Shown here: in pieces, positions 9,470 to 16,684 of the stretch
How the letters are laid out: each line of letters opens with the position of its first letter
How positions within the stretch are numbered: position 1 is the first letter of the stretch
DNA from: an uncultured Centipeda sp.
GTDB taxonomy: Bacteria > Bacillota > Negativicutes > Selenomonadales > Selenomonadaceae
Length of the DNA: 64,000 nucleotides
Direction of reading: 5' to 3'
Assembly (NCBI GenBank): GCA_905372865.1
Contig: CAJPQT010000003.1
Coordinates: 1-64,000 of the forward strand
The notes under the pieces: generated by a model
The model's database searches: none
Told to the model about the DNA's origin: nothing
The model's input: only the letters and a program-made list of their open reading frames with translations
Made by a program: the position numbers and the translations under genes

Positions 9470-10654
9470 TTAGTGGGTTTTTACCGTTCTGCGCCACAGC
9501 GCATAGCAGACTGTCCCGAGTGCGATGACAGCGACATCGACAATACTGTAGGTGAATGCATAGCCGTAGGTGACGGCAACGACACCGAGCCCTGCGGCGG
9601 CAAGGCCGACGCTGATGTCGAGTGACCAGAAATAGGTCGCGGTGGCGACACCCGCGCGTGAGGGTGGTGCGCTGCGCACGGCGAGCGTCTGGAGGGCGGG
9701 CGTGACCGCACCGAATCCCGCACCGAGGAGAAGCGCAGCGACGATGAGCCCCGAGAGCTCCGTAATCGTGCCGAGCAGGAACATCCCCGCGGCAAAGAGC
9801 AGCAGACCGGGGTAGATGGTGTAATCGGGACCCTTGTGGTCCAAGATGCGCCCGATCCATGGACGCGTGACGAGAATGGCACCCGCATAGCACGCATAGA
9901 AGAGGCTTGTCTCGGACGACAGCCCGAGGCTGCGCGTGTAGAGTGGGATGAAGGTGAGGACGCTGCCGTAGGCGAAGAAGAGGATGCCTGCAATGACGGC
10001 GGGCGGGAGTGCCTTGCGCTCGATGAATGTGCTGACGGAGAGCGTGCGTGCAGACCTCTTTTCCGGCAGAATGACTGCATCGGGGAGTTTCTGTCCGCCG
10101 CCCGCAGCGATGGAGACAGCGGCAAGCGCACTCAGTACGCAGAACAGTACGGTGGCGGAGAAATGCTCCATAATCAGCAGCCCGAGCATTGGCCCCAGCA
10201 CCATTGCGAGGTTTGTCGAGAGGGCAAAGTAGCCGATGCCCTCGCCCTTGCGTGCGGGCGGGAGGATCAGTGCGGCAATCGCCGCCGCCGTCGTCGTCGC
10301 GAGGGCGAAGATGATGCCGTGCACGAGGCGCAGCCCGTAGAGCATGGAGAGTGCTGACGCAAAGGAAAATGCTGCCATGACGAGGAAGAATGCTGTCGTG
10401 ACGGCGAGCATGAGACGGCGCTTGTTCAGTGCATCGATGAGGATGCCCGCACAGGGCCGTGCGCATACCGTTCCGATTTGAAAGAAGGTCATCGCAAGCC
10501 CCGCCTCGACATCGCCGCCGCCGTACTCCGTCATGATGACGATGGGGAGTGCTGCGATCATGGCGTACTGTGCGATGTAGACGAATGTATTGCTCAGGCT
10601 CATGCCGAGGAATTCACGCGTCCAGAGTTCTTGACGTTCGACTTGCTGATTCAT
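9470..10654 (-). CDS. Major facilitator superfamily transporter
   Basis: A 394-residue inner-membrane protein with about 12 transmembrane helices in two halves, separated by a basic loop (PEKRSARTLSVSTF) near residue 205. The family loop between helices 2 and 3 reads AGILIDALNKRRLM (G-x-x-x-D-x-x-x-x-x-R pattern), repeated in the second half as GRILDHKGPDYTIY. This is typical of drug-efflux or small-molecule exporters of the DHA1 type; the substrate is unknown. AGGGGA precedes the ATG. The promoter on this strand is overlapped by a perfect palindrome, so it is probably under a repressor. Confidence 0.88.
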   Translation of the reverse strand: MNQQVERQELWTREFLGMSLSNTFVYIAQYAMIAALPIVIMTEYGGGDVEAGLAMTFFQIGTVCARPCAGILIDALNKRRLMLAVTTAFFLVMAAFSFASALSMLYGLRLVHGIIFALATTTAAAIAALILPPARKGEGIGYFALSTNLAMVLGPMLGLLIMEHFSATVLFCVLSALAAVSIAAGGGQKLPDAVILPEKRSARTLSVSTFIERKALPPAVIAGILFFAYGSVLTFIPLYTRSLGLSSETSLFYACYAGAILVTRPWIGRILDHKGPDYTIYPGLLLFAAGMFLLGTITELSGLIVAALLLGAGFGAVTPALQTLAVRSAPPSRAGVATATYFWSLDISVGLAAAGLGVVAVTYGYAFTYSIVDVAVIALGTVCYALWRRTVKTH

Positions 10655-10683
10655 ATTTGTCCCCTGCTTCCCGTTTTAAGGTC

Positions 10684-10712
10684 AATATACTACGAAGCGT
10701 ATATCGTGTAAA
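10684..10712 (-). promoter_or_regulatory. Promoter with embedded palindrome (MFS gene)
   Basis: On the minus strand TTTACA (10707-10712), 17-bp spacer, TATATT (10684-10689). A perfect inverted repeat ATATAC-N8-GTATAT (10685-10704) covers the spacer and -10 box, the expected position for a repressor operator. Confidence 0.65.
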
Positions 10713-10722
10713 GTGAAAGAAC

Positions 10723-10750
10723 TTGCTTTTTTTATGTCCTATGATAGAAT
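10723..10750 (+). promoter_or_regulatory. Promoter of second MFS gene
   Basis: TTGCTT (10723-10728), 16-bp spacer, TAGAAT (10745-10750). It is divergent from the preceding promoter, with only about 10 bp between the -35 boxes. Confidence 0.6.
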
Positions 10751-10801
10751 GGCAGAAGTTTTTCGCGCCGTGGGAATGGCGCATCTATGGAGGAGAGGGA
10801 T

Positions 10802-11959
10802 ATGGTGGACAATGGCGGGCGCGAGCGGGTGATCGGAGCTCGCGAGGCACACGCGACACGCGCATTTTTCTTTATCGGTGGATTTGGTTCGGCATCGTGG
10901 GCTCCGCTCGTCCCTGTGCTGCGCGAGCGGCTTGCGATTGGAGACGATGTGCTCGGGCTCTTGCTGCTGTGCATCGGCATCGGTTCGCTCGCGACGATGC
11001 CGCTCTCGGGTGCACTCTCGGCGCGGCTCGGCTGCCGCCGCGTGCTTGTGGCGACAGGAATCCTGTTCGCCTGTACTCTGCTTGCGGTCACGCTGGTGGA
11101 TTCGCTCTGGACCGCCGTACCCGTGATCCTAGTATTTGGAGCACTGATGGGCTGTCTTGATGTCGTCATCAATGTTGCGGCGGTCATCGTAGAGAAGGGG
11201 ATCGGGCGGCGCATCATGAGCGGCATGCATGCGTTCTGGAGCCTGGGCGGCTTCGTCGGCGCGGGGCTCTACGGCGTGTGGGTCGGCATCCTTGGGCTGA
11301 CGGCATTTCAGTCCACGGCAATTGCGGCAGGTATCGTGCTCGCACTGGCAGTGGGCTTCGGTCGGAATCTCATCCCATACGGCGGGGGCGGTGGTTCTCT
11401 CATTGCGATTCCGCGCGGCATTGTTGTCTTTGTCGGGATTACGGCGTTTATTGCGTTCCTCAGCGAGGGCGCGGTGATGGACTGGAGCGGTGTCTATCTG
11501 ACCGTGGTACGCGGCATGGATCTCGCGCTCGCGGGGGTGGGATTCTCCGTGTTCTCTGCGGCAATGCTCACGATGCGTTTTCTCGGCGACCGCGTCGTCC
11601 AGCGCATCGGTCAGCGTCCCGTTGCTGTCGGCGGTGCACTGCTCACCCTCGTCGGGATTCTGCTCATCATGTTCGCGCCTGTGGATGCGCTGCTCTATTT
11701 TGGTTTCTTTGCCATCGGCATCGGCAGCGCCAACATTGTGCCCGTCTTCTTCTCGCTCATGGGGCGGCAAAATGTCATGCCCATCGGCACGGCGGTCTCC
11801 GCTGTCAGTACCATGGGCTATCTCGGCATCCTCGCGGGCCCTGCCGCCATCGGATTCATCTCCTCGGCGACGAATTTGCAGACTGCGTTCGGCATGCTCG
11901 CCGTGCTCAGCATCGCGCAGGCGGCCGTCGGATTCTACGTGTTCAAGAAAATGGCCTGA
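10802..11959 (+). CDS. Major facilitator superfamily transporter (YbjJ/FucP-like)
   Basis: A 385-residue 12-helix membrane protein. The early sequence FFFIGGFGSASWAPLVPVL and the motif SGALSARLGCRRV (about 63-75) fit the YbjJ/sugar-permease-like MFS branch, and the second half repeats the motif as GDRVVQRIGQRPV. The ATG at 10802 is preferred because AGGAGAGGG lies just upstream; the ATG at 10787 overlaps that ribosome binding site. The gene is transcribed divergently from the other MFS gene, but the two proteins are not obviously close paralogs. Substrate unknown; the next gene is rpsT on the other strand. Confidence 0.87.
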   Translation: MVDNGGRERVIGAREAHATRAFFFIGGFGSASWAPLVPVLRERLAIGDDVLGLLLLCIGIGSLATMPLSGALSARLGCRRVLVATGILFACTLLAVTLVDSLWTAVPVILVFGALMGCLDVVINVAAVIVEKGIGRRIMSGMHAFWSLGGFVGAGLYGVWVGILGLTAFQSTAIAAGIVLALAVGFGRNLIPYGGGGGSLIAIPRGIVVFVGITAFIAFLSEGAVMDWSGVYLTVVRGMDLALAGVGFSVFSAAMLTMRFLGDRVVQRIGQRPVAVGGALLTLVGILLIMFAPVDALLYFGFFAIGIGSANIVPVFFSLMGRQNVMPIGTAVSAVSTMGYLGILAGPAAIGFISSATNLQTAFGMLAVLSIAQAAVGFYVFKKMA

Positions 11960-11980
11960 GCTGCCGCATCCTGCACATCA

Positions 11981-12013
11981 AAAAACGCCATTCCCTGCGG
12001 AATGGCGTTTTCT
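11981..12013. terminator. Bidirectional terminator between MFS gene and rpsT
   Basis: AAAACGCCATTCC / GGAATGGCGTTTT, a perfect 13-bp stem with a short loop and T-runs on both strands, between convergent genes. Confidence 0.9.
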
Positions 12014-12017
12014 ATGC

Positions 12018-12284
12018 TTACTGTGCCAGCGCGTTGACCTTCTTGGCAAGACGCGACTTCTTGCGTGCTGCAGCGTTCTTGTGATAGACGTTGTTTGCAG
12101 CCGCCTGATCGATGGACTTGTATGCCGCAACGAGGAGGGTTTTCGCCTCGTCTGCGTTGCCTGCGGCAACAGCGTCATTGACACTGCGGATCGCGCGGCG
12201 GACGCGCGTCTTCTCCGCAACATTGCGTGCACGGCGCTTGGCGTCAGACTTTACACTCAGAATGGATGCCTTGATGTTTGGCAA
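12018..12284 (-). CDS. rpsT: 30S ribosomal protein S20
   Basis: An 88-residue, strongly basic, all-helical small-subunit protein that binds 16S rRNA. The N-terminus MPNIKASILSVKSDAKRRAR and the helix ending NNVYHKNAAARKKSRLAK are diagnostic of S20. The start is read as TTG at 12284: GAGGGGGTG lies six bases upstream, and the protein then begins MPNI as in other S20 proteins; a GTG at 12293 sits inside the ribosome binding site. An inefficient UUG start is also found in Escherichia coli rpsT, where it is needed for translational autocontrol, so the same logic may apply here. Confidence 0.97.
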   Translation of the reverse strand: MPNIKASILSVKSDAKRRARNVAEKTRVRRAIRSVNDAVAAGNADEAKTLLVAAYKSIDQAAANNVYHKNAAARKKSRLAKKVNALAQ

Positions 12285-12319
12285 ATGGTTCACCCCCTCA
12301 ACGAAAAATGTACTGCGTC

Positions 12320-12348
12320 ATTCTATCATACGGCTCTCTAAAATGCAA
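12320..12348 (-). promoter_or_regulatory. Promoter of rpsT
   Basis: Minus strand TTGCAT (12343-12348), 17-bp spacer, TAGAAT (12320-12325). The -35 end overlaps the last codons of the upstream ATPase-like gene. Confidence 0.75.
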
Positions 12349-13147
12349 ATTTTTTTTCGCGTGTACCGATGGAGCGAAGGCTCGCGGCATTGAGCAGCAG
12401 GATGAGAGCCGATGCTGCGTGCCAGAGTGCGCCGGTGACGGGGGTCAGCACACCCGCCGCCGCCAGTCCCAGAGCGATGAGATTGAGCGTATGTCCAAAG
12501 ATGGCGTTCTGTTCGATCTTCGTGCGTGTGCGTCGTGCCATGCGGATCAGTGCGGGGAGGTGACGCAGATCCTCGCCGATGAGGACGGCTTCCGCATCGG
12601 TATTCGCAGGAGAGGCAGGGCTTAGGTGGATGCGCATGAGGCCCGGATGTTCCGCATGCAATGCGGAGGTGGGGGAGCCGACGAGTGTAGTGTGTTTTTC
12701 GTAAGGTGCTTTGCACACTCCCGTAGCGCGGATATCCGTGATGCCGGCTGCCGCTGAGATGCGTGTCGTCGCATCCGCATCGGAGCCTATGCGCAGGGCG
12801 GGGTGCAGTCCCATGTGGCGCAGGGACGCGGCAATGTGCGGGAAATCCGCGCCCAGACTGTCCGTGTGGCTCAGAGCATCCACGTCGAATACGATGGCCT
12901 CCGTCTGCCCGAGTGCCTCGAGGGCGCTGTCCGAACGGACGAGCATGCCGCGGCGCGCAAGACTGGATCGTGCGCTCGTATCGACCGCTGCATCGGTGAG
13001 GACGAAGACGCAGGGACAGAACGCGATGAGTGCCGTGACCACGCGCATAGAATCGTCCGCATACCAGTAAATGAGTGCCGCAAGAGAGAGAAGAAGCAGA
13101 TACATCGGGATTAGGCGTGCCCCGCCTGCTTGCCATATCTGTGCCAT
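12338..13147 (-). CDS. Catalytically dead, truncated P1B-type ATPase-like membrane protein
   Basis: A 269-residue protein that aligns by eye with the C-terminal half of heavy-metal P-type ATPases. Matching segments in order: a membrane helix (15-30), the metal-site helix IAFCPCVFVLT with the CPC motif (44-46), then RRGMLVRSDSALEALG and AIVFDVDALSHT (85-95), which replaces IVFDKTGTLT. The N (ATP-binding) domain is absent. The P-domain remnant follows with TGDN read as IGSD and GDGIND read as GSPTSAL, then the two last membrane helices. D88 remains but the KTGT residues are lost, so pumping is not expected. GGAGG seven bases before the ATG at 13147 and an uninterrupted frame argue for an expressed protein and not a fresh pseudogene. 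It is divergent from a TetR regulator. Confidence 0.75.
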   Translation of the reverse strand: MAQIWQAGGARLIPMYLLLLSLAALIYWYADDSMRVVTALIAFCPCVFVLTDAAVDTSARSSLARRGMLVRSDSALEALGQTEAIVFDVDALSHTDSLGADFPHIAASLRHMGLHPALRIGSDADATTRISAAAGITDIRATGVCKAPYEKHTTLVGSPTSALHAEHPGLMRIHLSPASPANTDAEAVLIGEDLRHLPALIRMARRTRTKIEQNAIFGHTLNLIALGLAAAGVLTPVTGALWHAASALILLLNAASLRSIGTREKKFAF

Positions 13148-13187
13148 AAGAGAGCCTCCGATGGAGAAATGAACTTGTTTCAGTTTT

Positions 13188-13277
13188 GAACATATAGTAC
13201 AATAAACGCAGGAAAGACGTAAGAAACAATTCAATGGAAATGTCTGTTATCGGACAAAATAAACAATATGTTCATAT
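13188..13277. promoter_or_regulatory. Divergent control region with candidate TetR operators
   Basis: GAACATAT (13188-13195) and an inverted copy inside ATATG-TT-CATAT (13266-13277) lie in the gap between the ATPase-like gene and the TetR gene. A minus-strand promoter TTACGT-17-TACTAT (13194-13222) overlaps the first copy; the second lies 15 bp before the TetR start. The arrangement fits autoregulation plus repression of the divergent gene. Inferred. Confidence 0.45.
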
Positions 13278-13292
13278 AGGAAAGGGAACTGT

Positions 13293-13868
13293 ATGGAGCG
13301 ACGCCGCAAAAAAACACGACAGGCCATTCTTGCCGCCTTTCAGGAACTCCTCGCGCACAAACGGTATGAGAACATCATTGTGCAGGACATCATCGAGGCA
13401 GCGGATGTCGGGCGCAGCACGTTTTACACGCACTTTGAGACGAAGGATCTGCTGTTGCGTGCGATGTGTGAGGACATGTTTGCGCACGTCCTCGAGGATG
13501 TTTCGGACGAGGGCAGCCATGACTTCTCGTACGCCCCGGACAATCCCGCCGTGATTGTCTCACACATGCTCTACCACATGAAGGACCAGCAGAAGAACAT
13601 CCACAGTCTCCTGACCTGTGAGAGCAGGGATCTCTTCCTTCGATATTTCCGCGAGAAGCTCAGCGAGACACTGACCGCACGCGGGCACGCTCTCCTGCGT
13701 GAGCATACCCTGCCCGATGACTTTCTGATCCATCACATCACGGGCAGCTTTGTGCTGATGGTGGAGTGGTGGATGCAGGGCGGCTGCGTCCAGAGTCCCG
13801 AGGAGATGGCGGAGATGTATGCCGCACTCATCGTACCGATCTTTTGCGTGGGCGGTAGAGGCCTTTAA
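13293..13868 (+). CDS. TetR/AcrR family transcriptional regulator
   Basis: A 191-residue DNA-binding regulator. The N-terminal helix-turn-helix (about 8-50) reads KTRQAILAAFQELL, then IIVQDIIEAADVGRSTFYTH and FETKDLLL, typical for TetR proteins. The C-terminal ligand/dimer domain (about 75-190), with DQQKNIHSLL and a terminal WWMQGGCVQSPEEMAEMY, resembles the TetR_C_8-type domain seen in firmicute regulators. The start has GGAAAGGGA upstream. Its likely target is the divergent ATPase-like gene, and repeats in between may be its operators. Effector unknown. Confidence 0.9.
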   Translation: MERRRKKTRQAILAAFQELLAHKRYENIIVQDIIEAADVGRSTFYTHFETKDLLLRAMCEDMFAHVLEDVSDEGSHDFSYAPDNPAVIVSHMLYHMKDQQKNIHSLLTCESRDLFLRYFREKLSETLTARGHALLREHTLPDDFLIHHITGSFVLMVEWWMQGGCVQSPEEMAEMYAALIVPIFCVGGRGL

Positions 13869-13915
13869 AGAAAACAATACACACCCTTCAGAATAATTTT
13901 TCTTTATATTTCTTC

Positions 13916-13944
13916 TTGATTCGAATAAAAACATAGAGTACAAT
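13916..13944 (+). promoter_or_regulatory. Promoter far upstream of glgC (long leader)
   Basis: TTGATT (13916-13921), 17-bp spacer, TACAAT (13939-13944). If used for the glycogen operon it gives a ~285-nt leader. The AT-rich interval to 14236 holds a small ORF (14076) and a hairpin GATACC-ACTC-GGTATC (14202-14217) just before the glgC ribosome binding site. Confidence 0.55.
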
Positions 13945-14075
13945 AATGATATGATAAACACTAAAAATGGCAAGTACAAAGGTCCTTTATATTTTTTGAT
14001 AAATTTGAAAAAAGCCTGAAAACACAGTGAAAATGTGCAGGAAATTCAGCTTGTTTATCGAATTAAGTAGGTAAT

Positions 14076-14222
14076 ATGAAGCGACTAAAAGAGGAAAAAT
14101 ACGATAGAATAAGAGCCATCTCGTTAAAAATGGTAGGAATACGGCGAAGCGGATGGGTGTACGGCAAGCCCGACCGATTTGTCATTGCATATATGTTGCG
14201 AGATACCACTCGGTATCCGTGA
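14076..14222 (+). CDS. Possible 48-residue leader peptide upstream of glgC
   Basis: A short open frame of 48 codons, basic in composition (starting [11 protein letters not shown]), ends at a TGA that touches the glgC ribosome binding site (GAGGGGAG, from 14221). Its own upstream sequence AAGTAGG is a weak ribosome binding site. The hairpin at 14202-14217 falls within its last codons, so translation of this frame would open the hairpin and could couple to glgC translation. No family is recognised; it may be chance. Confidence 0.3.
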   Translation: MKRLKEEKYDRIRAISLKMVGIRRSGWVYGKPDRFVIAYMLRDTTRYP

Positions 14223-14236
14223 GGGGAGAAATACCT

Positions 14237-15391
14237 ATGAGAAAAACAGAGTGCTTGGCAATGATTCTGGCAGGCGGACAAGGCAGCCGCCTCGGTGCGC
14301 TCACGAAGCGCGTCGCAAAGCCGGCGGTTCCGTTCGGGGGGAAATACCGCATCATTGACTTTCCCCTGAGCAACTGCGTCAACTCCGGCATCGAAAAGGT
14401 CGGCGTTCTGACGCAGTACCGACCATTGGAACTGAATCAGTATCTTGGCTCGGGCAGTGCGTGGGATCTCGACAAGCGCGACGGCGGGCTCTTCGTCCTG
14501 CCGCCCTACGCACGGGAGAAGGGGGCGGAGTGGTATCGCGGAACGGCAGATGCGATCTACCAGAACCTCAACTTCATTGATATGGCGGACCCGGACTATG
14601 TGCTGATTCTCTCGGGCGATCACATCTATACGATGGACTATGCGTGGATGCTCGAGTCGCACAAGAAGAACAAGGCGCAGGCGACGATCGGCGTGTTTGA
14701 GGTGCCCTGGGACGAGGCACCGCGCTTCGGCATCATGAATACGGATGAGAGCGGCCGCATTGTTGCGTTTGAGGAAAAGCCGGCGAAGCCGAAGAGCAAT
14801 CTTGCCTCCATGGGCATCTATATCTTCAACCGCGACTATCTTGCGGAGTACCTCACGGCGGATGCAAAGAGCGAGACCTCGAGCCATGACTTCGGCAAGG
14901 ATATCATTCCGAAGATGCTCGCGGATGAGGGGCGCCTTTACTCCTATGCATTCAACGGCTACTGGAAGGATGTCGGCACCATCGAGAGCCTCTGGCAGGC
15001 GAATATGGACCTCCTGCAGGACGAGCCGCCGTTCGAGCTCTCGGGCAAGTGGCGCATCTATTCGTTTAATCCATCCATGCCACCACAGTTCGTCGGCAGG
15101 GATGCGAAGGTTACGCGTTCGATGATCAGCGAGGGCACCATGATCCTCGGCACGGTCGAGAACTCTGTGATCTTCCCGGGGGTTCGCGTCGGCAAGGGCG
15201 CTGTTGTGCGCAACTCTGTTCTACTTCCGTCCGCGGTGGTTGCGGACGGTGCCACAGTGGACTATGCGATTCTCGCACAGCGTGCCGTCATCGAAGCGGG
15301 CGCGCAGGTCATCGGTGAGGAAGCTCAGATCACGGTCATTCCGGAGGGAGAGACAGTTACGGCTGCCGCAAGCGAGCAGCGTGTCGGCTGA
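14237..15391 (+). CDS. glgC: Glucose-1-phosphate adenylyltransferase, catalytic subunit
   Basis: A 384-residue enzyme making ADP-glucose from ATP and glucose-1-phosphate, the committed step of glycogen synthesis. The nucleotide-binding loop [13 protein letters not shown] (14-26), [43 protein letters not shown] with the metal-binding Asp, and FEEKPAKP with the glucose-1-phosphate Lys are all present. The C-terminal third is a left-handed beta-helix (hexapeptide-like [20 protein letters not shown]). AGGGGAG precedes the ATG at 14237. It is first in a six-gene glycogen operon. Firmicute enzymes of this type pair with GlgD, the next gene. Confidence 0.97.
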   Translation: MRKTECLAMILAGGQGSRLGALTKRVAKPAVPFGGKYRIIDFPLSNCVNSGIEKVGVLTQYRPLELNQYLGSGSAWDLDKRDGGLFVLPPYAREKGAEWYRGTADAIYQNLNFIDMADPDYVLILSGDHIYTMDYAWMLESHKKNKAQATIGVFEVPWDEAPRFGIMNTDESGRIVAFEEKPAKPKSNLASMGIYIFNRDYLAEYLTADAKSETSSHDFGKDIIPKMLADEGRLYSYAFNGYWKDVGTIESLWQANMDLLQDEPPFELSGKWRIYSFNPSMPPQFVGRDAKVTRSMISEGTMILGTVENSVIFPGVRVGKGAVVRNSVLLPSAVVADGATVDYAILAQRAVIEAGAQVIGEEAQITVIPEGETVTAAASEQRVG

Positions 15392-15421
15392 CCCACACAC
15401 AGAGAATGGAGTGAACAGAAC

Positions 15422-16528
15422 ATGAACAGTGTAATGGGGCTCATCAATCTGCAGGAGGACGGAAGTCTCATCCGTGAACTTGCCGACCGACGTGCTGTTG
15501 AATCCATTCCTTTCGCCGGGCGTTACCGACTGATTGATTTTGCACTCTCGAGTATGGTCAACTCCGGTGTTCACAAGGTAGGCATCATGCTCCCGGATGA
15601 GCCGCGCTCGGTACTCGATCACCTGCGTTCGGGCAAGGACTGGGATCTGGCGCGCCGGCACGACGGGCTCTTCTATCTGCCGGCCGCGCACGACGATGCG
15701 CAGCGCCGCAAGGGCGACCTCAAGAATTTCTATCACAATCTGGACTTTATTGAGCATGCCTCGACGCGCTATATTCTGCTGACGAACGGCAGCTTCGTCT
15801 ACAATGTGGACTTTGACAAGATACTGCGCTTCCACCAAAATACAGGTGCGGATATCACCATGGTCTCGCATACGACGATTGACGAAAACACGGGCAACAA
15901 CATCGTGCTCGAAACGGCGGAGACGGGGCTCGTCCTCGATATTTCGGAGAAGCCCGTCGCCTATCAGGGGATGAAGGTCTCCATGGGGATCTACCTCATG
16001 GATAAGCGTGCATTCGTGGAGATCGTTCGCTACGCCTACGAGCGCGGCGGGCAGGACTTCGTGCTCGACGGCATTATCCGACGTGCAGCGGATTATACTA
16101 TGTTCGCCTACGAGCACGACGGCTACATGGCGCATGTGGACTCCATGTCAACCTACTATCGGGCGAACATGGAGATCCTCGACCCCGAGGTGTGGCAGGG
16201 GCTCTTCATGGGCGAGCGCCCCATCTACACGAAGATCAAGGACGGCGTGCCCGTACAGTACAAGGAGACCGCAAAGGTCACAAATTCTCTCATTGCGAAC
16301 GGATGCGTTGTACGCGGTGAGGTGGAGAACAGCATCCTCTTCCGCGGCGTAAAGGTGGGCAAGGATGTAAAGATCCGCAATTCGATCATCATGCAGAAAT
16401 GTGATATTCAGGACGGTGCGCTTGTCGAGAATGTCATCTGCGACAAGAACGTCGTGATCACCGCGGAGAAGTGGCTGAAGGGAGCCGCCGAGTACCCGCT
16501 CGTGATCAAGAAGAATATCACAATTTGA
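15422..16528 (+). CDS. glgD: Glucose-1-phosphate adenylyltransferase, regulatory-type subunit GlgD
   Basis: A 368-residue paralog of GlgC that starts 30 bp after it. The fold is kept (FAGRYRLIDFALSSMVNSG; FYHNLDFIEH; terminal beta-helix ENSILFRGVKVGKDVKIRNS), but the catalytic glycine-rich loop is replaced by INLQEDGSLIREL, and the catalytic Asp region GDH is TNGSFVYNVDF. This loss of active-site residues is characteristic of firmicute GlgD, which acts as a partner that tunes GlgC kinetics. It is expected to form heterotetramers with GlgC. A structured 156-bp gap separates it from glgP. Confidence 0.96.
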   Translation: MNSVMGLINLQEDGSLIRELADRRAVESIPFAGRYRLIDFALSSMVNSGVHKVGIMLPDEPRSVLDHLRSGKDWDLARRHDGLFYLPAAHDDAQRRKGDLKNFYHNLDFIEHASTRYILLTNGSFVYNVDFDKILRFHQNTGADITMVSHTTIDENTGNNIVLETAETGLVLDISEKPVAYQGMKVSMGIYLMDKRAFVEIVRYAYERGGQDFVLDGIIRRAADYTMFAYEHDGYMAHVDSMSTYYRANMEILDPEVWQGLFMGERPIYTKIKDGVPVQYKETAKVTNSLIANGCVVRGEVENSILFRGVKVGKDVKIRNSIIMQKCDIQDGALVENVICDKNVVITAEKWLKGAAEYPLVIKKNITI

Positions 16529-16537
16529 GTTTGTTTT

Positions 16538-16592
16538 GCCGTTAGCGGTTCCTTCCCTCTTCCAAAAATGGAACGGGTGGGGCTATAACGGC
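16538..16592 (+). repeat. Nested stem-loop in the glgD-glgP gap
   Basis: Outer stem GCCGTTA (16538-16544) / TAACGGC (16586-16592) encloses an inner stem GTTCC (16548-16552) / GGAAC (16570-16574). No T-run follows. A second short hairpin, CCTGCC-GCA-GGCAGG, lies near 16622-16636. These may stabilise or process the operon transcript. Confidence 0.45.
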
Positions 16593-16684
16593 TTCTTGTT
16601 TCTGATACTTCATATGGGGATTCCTGCCGCAGGCAGGGAAAGAATGTCGGGGAAAGCAAGAGAATAGGAAAAGGAGTGGACGAT

